Source: Apostichopus japonicus (Eukaryota; Echinodermata; Holothuroidea; Aspidochirotida; Stichopodidae). From it: 64,000 nt of DNA. Every line of letters starts with the position of its first letter. Positions within the stretch are counted from its first letter, which is position 1. The notes below the pieces were generated by a model. That model was not told the DNA's origin. It ran no database searches and saw only the letters and a list, made by a program, of their open reading frames with translations. A program made the translations under genes and the position numbers. Positions 36,299-48,600 of the stretch are shown in pieces. The stretch is taken from positions 33,191,668-33,255,667 of the forward strand of contig NC_092569.1 in the NCBI RefSeq assembly GCF_037975245.1, given 5' to 3'.

Positions 36299-36624
36299 CT
36301 ACACAGGCCGTATTTTCATATCTGTGTATTGCAGGCTGCATCCGTAAGTGTTCAAACTAGAACTGTACCAGAACATGTACGTTCCTCGAGTAGAGCCGTC
36401 GTAGTCTCCGTTGAGATTTGAATATCCACAATAACGACAGTAACTGCCATCAGGGAAAAAATAGCAATAGTATCCACTAGTAGAGCAGTAACTATAATAA
36501 TAATAATAACGGTACCACCAGCCACCTCGATGTCCCTCCGCACAGTCGTAACTACTATATCCGTCGTTGTCCTGGTCTTTTGTACTGAATTGTCTATTGT
36601 TGTTGTAAGACAAACGGTCATTAC
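36299..36624 (-). CDS. Exon 8: C-terminal third of fibrinogen domain 2, with Tyr/Cys-rich insertion
   Basis: After TTGCAG the exon reads NDRLSYNNNRQFSTKDQDND, the classic fibrinogen segment with the calcium-site D-x-D-N-D. CAEGHRGGWWY follows, and later SNLNGDY and the terminal TDMKIRPV before the stop. Between WWY and SNLNG, where family members normally have only about four residues including one Cys, there are about 30 residues rich in Tyr and Cys. Part is encoded by a TAT-codon run at about 36494-36508. The exon has six Cys in total where about two or three are usual. It starts in phase 1. Confidence 0.85.
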
Positions 36625-39117
36625 CTGCAAGAAACAAGAAAGACTAAATAAACCGATCAATTTATCGACTTTGAACGATCGAACAGTGTATACAAGTTAG
36701 AGGGCAGTGCGTTTTTGTCCTGACAAGATAATAACGTCAGTTCCGCTTATTGTTTGTTTTTTGTGCTCATTAACTAAGATAAATAAGTAGGTATTTTGTC
36801 TTTGCAAGGACGTTTTTATGCTTTTTTTAAATTTTTTGTTCCGCTTGAAATACAGTGCCGCTACAAGAGTAACATACAGATGGGGAAACTACTTTAACCA
36901 AATGCTGCGTTTGGGTTACTAGAGTTGCTAATATCGCTCTTTCATTTTTATTTATTTATCGGCATTTAACACTACTATTCATTCTTTTATTTATTTGATT
37001 GTTATTTTGAAGGTAAAAAATAAGCTTACTAACTCTGTCAAATTATAACAAGTTATACTTGTTATAATCAAATCAAAACATGTTATAAATTTCTTGTTTG
37101 TCACGGTGTTTAATGTTGTAATTTGTTGAATAATATGATGTATAATTTAATTTGCATAACCAACTTTTCATTTATCCCCTCATTCAACCCAGTACTTATT
37201 TTTTTATTGTACCAAATAGGCTAACTAAGGCTCTCTTCGAACTTGGATAAGGAGGGTGTGGGGGGGGGGGGCTGTGTGATGTAGCTTCCTATATTATTCA
37301 ATTTAGGAAAACAAGGGTATCGTTGAAGGATCTAGTCCTGAGTAATCTTACTTGTTTTTATTACATACAAAGTAATAATTGCATTTTGCTGAAAAGGCCA
37401 TCTCCCAATAAAACAAAAATCAAATAGACGGCATAATTATTTCTGTCAATATTATGTTTGTAATATAATATCTGCCGGGCTCCAAGTTCCCTGTTCTACT
37501 GTATACAAGGTATACAGGGTGTTATTGCCATCGATTGTTCAAATTCTTTACCCTACATCTATAGCACTTTGTAATCTTTGTATCTTTCAACCTGAGCTCA
37601 TACGTTGGACTATAAACGTAGATTGAAATTTACACTAAACACAAATCATGAAATAAATATGTTTTAATGAAGAATAGAACCGACATTGTATAAAGACAAT
37701 TTACTATGAATGTAGTAGCTAATATTTTAGGTTTCGAGAAACTAACCAAACGTCGATATATTACATTTATGAAAATCTTGAATGATATTGACCATTGAAA
37801 TTTAAATATTTAGTTCTTATCGACATGTGCCATCTAGTCTCGTACGTATAACTTCTTCGAACAGGCTGATTGATTGATTACAATTTCTCTAATCTATACA
37901 GACGAATATTGAAAACTACATCCTGTCTGATTCCTCTGTTTCAATGTTCTATGAATGATAAACCCTAGATGAATTTATATATAACATGATTATATTAACA
38001 TAGCGCCTCAACATTTTCAGATATGAGAATCATCGAATATACATACCACAGTTACGTGAAGGCACATGTGACATGCTTCCAGGTACTACTCATGTATTAT
38101 TAACCCCTTTGTAAGTGTTGCGAGTTTCGTAGGCAACAGCGCGCGGTAAGGCAACAGATATTTACGTCAAATTTCAGAATATTCGTTTAGGTTGGGATGA
38201 TAGTGATGTTGAGATTTAATTTCTTTGTGTCAGAAATACATAGAGCTTGGCTACTATTAGAATATCTACTGTCATAGTTTTATATATTGTTAGGTGCTTG
38301 TTACGTGCAAACACGGCAAGGAGACCTGTGTTGCCAATGAAAAGCGAATCTAATCGTCTGCTTCTTATGTCTGCACACATTGTATACAGTCCTGAAAACC
38401 TACATGCGTTCCAGCTGTAGTTCAAACGTTTGAAAGAAAATAGCAATGTTCGGAATTGAAAATTGCTGTAAACATTGAACTCATATATCATTTAGCCAGA
38501 AATACGGTAGCTATGAGATCAAGACATTAGTTGTTTTAGAATAAACATTTAAGGAGTACTACAAGAATGAATTGCTATAGGGGAGCACGTCACGTGATCC
38601 TCCTTGGTTGGCACGTTTCTTTGTGTTGTTGTATTTTTTTTTGGGGGGGGGGAGGGGGTCTTCACGCTTTTCCTAATTGACGTAATCGTTCCAGATTTAT
38701 GTATGCTTCAATGATTAGAACATCAACTACTCACCTGTATTTCCACTGTGTGATCCAACTGATAGTCGATACTTGTCTGCCTCGTCAGTAATGCTAAAAG
38801 TCGAATAGATGGCGTAATACGATGATGAAGCGGAATCCCTTAGATCAATACGAAGCTGGTACGTTTTCTGGTTGGTCATAGAGTGGATATATTTATTACC
38901 TAGCCAGTGGTCTTGATTCTTATTACCGAAACCGTTCTTGTAGTCCAACCAACCAAGATAAAAGTCAACGGAGGCACTCGATCGTCGCTGGAAAACCTAT
39001 GAAATGAAAACAAAAAGGTAATCCAATTGTTTCATCTACTAATCCTTAAGGGTATGACATTCAAAGCCGTAGAAGAGTTAATAAAGATTAATATAAGATC
39101 TATACATATATATATAC

Positions 39118-39171
<54 letters not shown>

Positions 39172-39579
39172 AAAACGTATTCAGAAGAAAAATCCAGAAC
39201 AGTGTAAAAACTTCCAGCCTCCACCGGATTCGAACCCTAACCAACTCGGCTATGGACGCTGATTGTATATCCAGAGGTTCGAAACCGGTAAGGAAGGTCT
39301 TATTTTACTGTAGGCGTTTGACATGTATCGAACAGTACTACTTCTGTTTTCGGTGACATATTTTGCCTTACTCTAGAGATCAAACAAATTGCTAACCAAC
39401 TCGAAATCATTTGTGATTCCTAAAGCCGGATCTCGAAAAAGATGCTTTGAACAGATTTCTTGTTAATGAAATGGAGGTAAATGACAAAGGCAAATGAATA
39501 TATATAATTGAAAACGTAATGAGAAGAATATTCCAGAAGAGTGAAAAAACTTCCAGCCTCCCCCGGGATTCGAACCCGC

Positions 39580-39645
<66 letters not shown>

Positions 39646-42600
39646 TATATATATAAGTTTCTTGTGATAGAACTTTTTTCCATTGGTCAAATTCAACTCA
39701 ATTAGATCTTCAGTGCATCGTTTTGCAGATGCAAACTACATTGTGTAAAAGGTAACAATTCAAAGCCTTGTTTGCATTACTCACTGTCCATCCTCCTCCG
39801 TTACTTTCCATCTCACAGTAAACCTGAATGCCGCTTGACCAACCATCAGGGTAAATGGTGTAAACACCATCACTGCGTGTACCGGAAACATAAAGCTCGT
39901 AGCAATCTTTTGGGAGTACGCTTGTGCACGTCTCTCCGTCCCCTTCGTAGTTTGTGTTGCAGTAACATTTACGGACACCGTTCCTCTCAGCACAGGTTGC
40001 GTGATCACTACACTGGTAACTCGCCTCTATAATCTGGTTGTTTTGGCAAGTTGATCTTCGTGTACATCCTGAATTGACGTAAAAATCGCCAACCTGTGTT
40101 AAGCCAAAAAGAAACAACAAATAAACAAGTTATTGCAGTAACATTTACGGACATCGTTCCTCTCATCACAGGTTGCGTCATCACTACACTGGTAACTCTC
40201 ATCTATAAGACGATTGTTCCTACAAGTTGAATTTCGTGTACATCTTGAATTGATGTAAAACTTGCCCTCCTAATTTAAGATATTCAGAGAAAAAAAATAG
40301 TAAATAAATTATTTGTCACAAATTTTCACAGTGAAATGAACAGGATGTCAACAATGGATGACCAATGTTAAACAAGTTTTATGTTGTTTTTTAAACCAAC
40401 TCCGATGTAGGGGGCCTATGGATCCGCTATCAAGAACAAAGGTAGTCGTCAAATGTTGCATTCAATGGCTTATTGCGACTTAACATTAGGCCTACAATTA
40501 GTTGTAACCGCAAGACTATGGTATGAGGTATCTATGAAGTTTGTTTTTGGTTTATAAGTGGATGCAAACTCGTATGTCTTATCTTCCTGATTAATGTAAA
40601 ACGTTCCTGACTGACAGTTTTGCCAGAACTGCCCCTTTCCCAACCACGATGTGAGCGCTACTCGGTTATCTGTAAATGTAATGTGATAATCAACAAGTTG
40701 AAATAATAGAAGATTTTCTTCTAATGATATGGACAATGAAGTAAGAGTAAAGCTTAAAAAAGTCCTGAAAGAATCGTACTGACCCCTAATACACTTCCTT
40801 TTTCATCAACGAAGCAGTTGCATTGGTTGAGAGGGATGCATTGTCCTTGCTCTCTCAGATAATCGCTGACGCAAACACATTGCTCTGATTCTGTGCGAGA
40901 GGTAGCCGAGATGCAAGTATCGGGGTCTTCACAAGTCCTCTCACATGTCTCATTGCTAAATATCTCATTAGCTGGACACCATTCAATTTTTAATTCTAGA
41001 CAACAGGAAAGGAAAAAAAATGGTAAATAAAAGTAACCTGATACAGACACAACGAATATGACAAGTGCCAAAGAAAATGTTTTTTTAATTACTGCAATAA
41101 TTGGCTGTCAGAAGGTTAAAGGAAAGTAACACACTTTCAGAGGCAGTTCGAATGACTTCAGAACATTTTAAATCACGCAGTGACCGCTCTTTTGTCACAT
41201 TTATATTAATAGTTACTAAACATTACTAGATAACACCCCATCATTTGTTGTACAAATGAAGCCAGATAGTAATAGCTTTTGTTACAGGGTTTCTCTCGGT
41301 GAAAGTATACTGCTCTCTGACAAAAAAGACAATTAATAGAGACTTCCAAATTTCGTTTGCGTTGGTTGTGCTGATGAAACTGGGGTACGTAACTGTATTC
41401 AGTGTAAGCGTTCTGTTGTACAAACGGTAGATACGGTTCCTTGGTCAGAGACAAGGTTAGTGTTGAGTACAAGGCAGTCTTGTAGTGAGTTCGTAATCAC
41501 ACTTTAACTTATGGAGGCATTTTGGAAATATAGTATAGATACTAATGCAACATTAAGTATTTACACTTTGGGCCTGTACTCACAATCATATGATCATATT
41601 GTTATCGCTACTATATGCATTGTATCGTCATTGTACTCGCTGATTTACTATATGTATACTCGTACTATATATATTGTAGCAGTTTCTTCAAACTAAGAAA
41701 AGATAATTGACATGTAAAGTCTACCTCCAAAAGATCAATTCGTTCTTAGAATGCACATTTCAGTTTATGCACGTTTACTTTTGACATAAATGATATTCTT
41801 ATTATTTGGCTTTATATTGAATAAGAATGTAAAAGACACTTACCATCTGATATTAGGAATTTACCTAAACTTGATATATAATATTTCCCCCATTCATCTG
41901 AGATACGAAAATCGTCGTATGTGACATAGTAAGTTTCTCCAGCAACGTTCTCAAAGTCCATTCTCAGTTGGTACCGCTTTTGATTTGTTAAGTAGGCAAT
42001 TTTCTCATTTCCGATCCAGAACTCACTCCCTAGAAAGCCAAATCCATTTCTGAAGTCTTTCCAACTTCTATTAAAATTTACAGAATCCAATATTCTTCGC
42101 TGTAATACCTACAACGAATATCAAAAAGTTAAGCGTTAACCGGGACGTGATTAAATATGTATATTCGTTCCCTTAGGCTGCAATGCGATTTGTATTTCTA
42201 ACTTCAGTTTTTAGTGTGTGGGCTAGAAGTTTACTGTTTTCTTGGAAGAAGAACTACACTGTTCTTAAATTTCAAAATATATGACATCATTGATTTAAAC
42301 ACTAGCTTCAATAACAAATATCAAGATTCTATTTGAAATAACGATTTTTATTGCACCGCTATATATTACTGTATGCAAAATTGTAAAAAAGTATTTTTTT
42401 ACATATCTATTTCAAGTTGAAAAGGAGACATTATGTAATCAGCCATACCGTCCATCCACCAGTATCAAGATCATTATCACAGTAAGCCTCGAACGGTTCT
42501 GGGTAGCCATCAGGTTTAATAAGATACACTTCAGATGCATTGTGGGTGGAGGAACAAGCATTCGATACTTCTTTGCAATCTCTCGGATACGCAGGTTGTT

Positions 42601-45600
42601 GAAAAACAAAGTAGGAAGAACCTGTATGGAAAGTAAAACAAAGTTAACATTTTATTGGGACTGAAAAATCATTTCAGTTAACGAAAGTATTGCCTTAGAT
42701 ACTCAGCCAATTGTAAGAGAACTAGTTTCGTTACATAAGAAATAAGGTTATACATCAGTTTAAATGCCAACTATTACTCAACTGCAATATAGGAGAATAT
42801 TTCGCGACTAAAATTATATACGGTAATCGTTATTGAATTCTCAGATGTAACTGTTTTGAATCATTAGCTTTGATTAGTTTTCAGCCTGCAAAAAAATATT
42901 CAAAGACCAAATAACTTGAATTTAGTTTTCATCAAACTTCCGTAGTTATCATTCTTATCCAAGTGAGATCAAAAGACTCATGAAGACAGTCCAATCCCAT
43001 ATTTTTTTTTAGCGTACCTGAGAAAATATCGATGTAGCACGTAGGGTGTGAAGAGACCGAAAACACGCGACTCAGAGAAAATCAATCTCATAATAAATGT
43101 TCGGAAATGTTGTCACGATTGAAAAACACACATTTAGAGCAAACACTATAAAGAGCAAATGTTTTAGCCATTCAGCTGGCCAACTTAGTGTTAACATTTA
43201 TAATACATAGCTGATATAACTCACAGAGGTTACTTGTCATAATAAGGTAAGTCGGATGGCATAACTACTACACCTACCTGAAGACCGTACCTCGGCACTG
43301 ACGATAACCTGCGTAATAAAAGAAGGATCAAATGAATCTGTTCGATCGGAAGAAATAACATTTAGGCAAACTGGTCCGATTTGTTTTAGTTTAAGGCAGT
43401 GGTTGTTTCGTTAGTCTTCTACTGAAATTAATATCTAGTCTGCAAGTCAATAAAAACAGAACTGAACTTCATATTACCACTTCCATAAAGGAAACATTAG
43501 ATTAATGGCATTTTCCGGGATTAGATATGTAAGCTAACGTAAAAGAACAAAGGCAATAGCCGGCTGCTTCCTTAATTAAATTTAGTTGCTCATTGCAGAC
43601 AGATGTTCTTTGTTCAAGTGATATTTTGACAGAACATTTCAGACATGATATGTAACGCATTTGTGTTTAACAGTCCTTTATTAAACGGACGGATCTTTTA
43701 TATCGTCCCAGCTATTCTTGTTGGAATATGATTACCGTGTCTTGATCATTACTTAGCAAATGGTAACTCTGAGATTTAAAAGGTGTCATTTTAAATGTAA
43801 GGTAAGTTCTTCTTCACATACTTGTATATCTTACTAAATAAAAACCTCCATTCAAATTATTAACGCACGAGCTTGAGGGGATGCATATGTTGTATTAAAC
43901 TATAAGGCATAAAATAGTAAATACATAGTCTGCGATAATTTTTGTCTTAATTGTTTTTCAGTTGATTGCAAATTTCACAACATTAAAAGTTAAAATTTAT
44001 TACAATATAGCAGTACGTTATGAACTAGAGAATATAGGACAACCTAGTTAAACGCTAATTCTACAAATGTACGTGGTATAGAAAAATAATAGAAAACTTA
44101 ACATTAAAATTTGTCTTCTATAACATGATAATGATGAAAATTGCCAGAGATAAAGAATTTTATCAGAAAATGGACAAACAATAATGAGGAAGATTTCAAA
44201 GACATAAGAAATGTTTTCTTCCTTTCAGACCAAGACATTCAAAAAATACAATTCTGTAATTGTTTTGCCTTATGTTGTACAATTCGTCGGCTTTAAACTT
44301 GTTACAGTTAGAATGATGTTTAGCAACTTAACCATTTACATTTTTCTTGTTTGGTAAATTCCGAATACTGATATTTCAGAACAGACGAGTATATGGGAGT
44401 TTAATTGTCATGAAATTATGATGTTATCTGTCAAGACAAAAATATTGTATAGCATTTCCAGGAGATGAAGTGAATTTAGACAACTCTCTGAATAAACAAA
44501 AGGACACGCTTTAGTTCTTTCCTGAAATGTCAACAGTTCTTTGATATATTTTTGTCTCCATCAAATGTTTGATTTTTTAAAACAACGTCTGCACACGGGT
44601 CATCTTGTCATTATAGCGTTAACGCGTTTATAATGTCAAGAGTTACTTTATCAAGGTTTGGAGAAGAATATGTTCCTTTGATACAAGAATATCAAATCAC
44701 CTTTAACTTAAGTCATGAAAAATAAAATCAATAGAATCGAAATAATTACGAATTTTGATATTACTTTCCTTAGTAGTACAATATGTACCATTGTTACAAA
44801 GAGATTGACGCGGTCAAAGGCGAATATTTTGGGATATAGCCAAATTAGCTTTTTATGCCGATAACGCTTTTGAGGAAGCAATGACTTAGACTGTGTGAGA
44901 CGTTATACTGTTCTATCTGCATTTTTCATTGTGTTTATCGCAGTAATTTGATTGTCACAAGTCGTGTTTTTCTTGAATATGTTGCTCGTTCGAACGATAG
45001 CCACAAAATATCATATGGAGGAATTTAATTAGGTATCTTTCAACAAATCAGTGAATCGAAAGTGTTTCAAGCGAATTATTACCATGTATGGAGTTGTTAA
45101 GTGTTATGATATACTTTCTAGTTTTTCTAAAATGTGCTAGTAAAGCGACATTTAGATACAGTGTAACAGATATGATGAATTTGTTTAATTTTTTAAAGTC
45201 TATTATCCATATTGTTTGAGGCATAGGAAAATTTTCCTTTTGTATACCGAATTAGTTTATATGTTACTTTAAAACGACAAACGAATGTTAAGGTTAGTAC
45301 TCCACCGACCAGCCACATAGTAACATGACGGGAATGTGTGAGTCGGGTGGGAGGGTGTAATGACGGCCAGCGAGATGGGTTGGGTGTGGGTGAACGTCGG
45401 TGACTACGCCCATCACATTTGTATTTAGCATATGTATAAAACCTTCAAAGTCTTAACACGATATACTAGCTCGTTGTATTCCAAAGTTTGGAGAAAAATT
45501 ATTGCAGATTGTCATTAAAATGTTGTTAAACTGGATTATGTAGAAAGTAGGTTGTTCTCGATTAAAATGAAATGAAATTTACTTGTCGGTGGAAATTGTC

Positions 45601-48600
45601 TATCTGCAATTATGTTGTCTCACTTGTTCCTGCATTGATGTTACTGTTACAGATTATATCCCAATTTGAATTTAAGAAAGAAAAAAAGAATGTATGAATG
45701 AATTTTCATTTAGTGTTGAACATTAAAATTATTTTAGGACAAACAAGCAGAATAAAAATAAGGTTTTTTTTTATTGTAAAACATGGTTTCCGCATTGAAA
45801 CGTCCCTATGCAGTTATTTTATGTCCTTTTATTTATTTTCATGATTGGTGAAAATGTACATTTGCTTGTCAAACTATGTCCAGAATATGGCTTATGTTTT
45901 TAACTTTAACCCCCTCCCCCCTCCCCCCCCAAAAAAAACTTTAAAAATTAACTTTTAGACAAGGCATTTATGTAGATTTTAGAACAATTTTCTTTGTATT
46001 ACTTGTAGTTTGACTTGATTTCAAACTTACTTAGAAATGGTCTTGTTAGGAGTTTTATATTGTGTCTGATTTTATACAAAGAGGCTAACTATTATTCGCT
46101 TTTATCTACATTTAGCCTTCACATTGATTCGTTTTAATGGTTGGTTTTGAAATTTAAAGGGTATAAACGAGAGATCCAACACTAGCTTACATCTAAATTG
46201 TTATAATTATATTTATTCGAAGGATTGGAATAAATTAATTCAAATAGTACAAAAATGGCAAATGATAAGATCTTATAAAAGAAACATCAGTTATAAAACA
46301 ACTTATACGTATAAGTAACGTCTATGACATTTGAAATCGACTTTCTTTCTTTTTGTTTTCTTCCAGTTTATTTGATTGAATATCATGTTCGTGTCACAGT
46401 AGTTATTTTTTTTCAATAATGCTTTTACATTACTACTAGTTGTTATTATCATCGCCAAATCGATTGCACTTACTAGACTAACGTTTTAGAACATTTTATA
46501 ATAGCGCGACACGTGAGTAAGTGATAGATAGTTAAACATGTCGCACAAATTTGACAAACAATACTTGATAGGTATTTCATTTTAACTCATAAGAATTAGA
46601 ACAGACATAAGAATAGGATACTGATCATATGTGTAGTTAGAAGAAAGTAAATTCTTTGTTTAATATTTAAATTGATTTATTGAATGAATGCAATACGAGC
46701 ACCCTTTTTTTAAATATAGATCTTCGGTTTGGTAACGATATATCATAAATTCAGATTTAAGTTTGCCGTTCTAAATGTATTTCGTCATTTCGATTCCCCC
46801 TTACATTGGTATTGTAATACGACATTATATCTGAGTTGCTGTCACGCAGTTACTTTTGGTTAAGTTACATTACTTCTCTTTAAAACTCAATTATTGAGGA
46901 AGTACATATACTCTCTAGTTTAAAATCTATCTAATTTAACTGTCACTTCAAAATGCAGGCGATATAGATTTTTTTTTTACAAACTTCATCATGTCTTAAA
47001 GTTTTTCTACTCGTATATCTAGTATCTTTGCGAATGTGCGGTCAAACGGTTCTATTAATCAATATCAAATATAATCTAAATTATATTTACTAGAAGCAAC
47101 TAACAATATAGATGAGAAAAGAAACACTGAATCAGGAAATCACCGTTGGCTAGACACTAAAATCGCCAGAGACATCTCTTATGATCGCATACCATTCTTT
47201 CGTGAAAGCAATTTAAAGTCATATAGTAGTGTCTGAAAATAGACGTAGCACTCACAAAAGGTAATTGTCAATGTTTGGGCTTTGTAGCAGTCTTTTTTTC
47301 TTTGCTAATTTTGTACTGCAATAAACTTGAGTAACCTAAGTTTATGATATTCAGCAATAATCCCGTCCATATGTTTTATATTTATATCACCTTGTTAAAT
47401 TTCTTTAAAGTTAGATTGACATGTAAACCATTTAGTTTTAATGTTTATCAACCTTGTTTCCTTGAATATGTGTTTAAAAAGAATGATCATATAACATATA
47501 ACAAATATCGTTATTGTTTGTTGCAGACTGTTTGCCAAACATAGCTACATAAATAATGACATCTAAACAATTGATATCTATGAGCATGTGAAGGATGTAA
47601 CCATATCGGCGCTGTTTATACATTTTCGAGCTGCAAAATTTCGCGTTTAGATGATAGTTCACTGCAGCGATATCACCAAACTTAAACTGAAAATGTCTTC
47701 AAATTGTATTACAAAGAATGGAACCTTCCACTTTTTTAAAGTTAAGATATCATACTAAAAGAATGTACCATATCATTATAGTTGTATTCACAGTAGCTAT
47801 AATACTGTTTACTATTTGAAATATAGGCTAACTTAACTATCTTTGTACTGGTACTTTGACATTGAAATGTTGTCTTTGTTTTTAGATTATCAAACGTCAA
47901 TGTTGCTTTAAAATTTAATACCGACAACTTGAAAAAGGACAATGAATAACATAACTGCTCGGAAATCATATCAAAATAACAGAGCCGACAAGGGAAGTTG
48001 CTTTTGTACAGATTAGACTCAAGTTATACGTTATACGTATACAGTTTATGTAAAAATAGCAAAGCCTTTATAAAACATCTGTTCAACTTTAGACTGCATA
48101 GGAGAATATTGTATATTACCCATATAAAGAGTAAAGCTCTGTTTCGATAGGGGAATCGCATGATTGCATTTAAAAAAAAAAATATTTGAAATTATGAATC
48201 TTGAAATAACTGAGTGTTACTGTTTCGAATTTAGTTATTATTCTAGAAGAGAGAAGAATGGCATATGGAGCATGAATTTAAACTAAAATTTAAAAAAAAT
48301 GTGAATCAAAGCTCAATAATTTGTAAGATGTAATGAAGGATTGTTGTAACGTGTTGGTATACGGTTAAACAGTGGGGTTGGATATTTGAGGGGAACCTTG
48401 TGCGCTGACGTTATGTACATGATATTGGAAAGCTGTATACTCGAAATATGAAAAAGTATATTTTTACCTGGCCACATCACGAAACGTTATTGATTAAAAA
48501 TTGGTGCGTAACAAAAAAATTTGAGATGTATAATTGGCTTTTATTCTTAAAATTGTACATGGAAGCACTTTTTAAAGAAGAAAGTTGTTATGTATATATT

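Noticed and set aside
36128-36421. Plus-strand frames overlapping exon 8
   Set aside because: They are antisense shadows of the fibrinogen exon, whose minus-strand frame carries the conserved residues and stop.
40470-40736. Possible exon (acceptor at about 40671, DNRVALTSWLGKGQFWQNC)
   Set aside because: In the phase left by exon 5 it meets a stop after three codons, there is no good donor, and no domain is recognised.
41206-41472. Missing terminal exon of fibrinogen domain 1
   Set aside because: The frame here lacks the calcium-site D-x-D-N-D, W-W-Y and S-N-L-N-G motifs and has no acceptor in the right phase.
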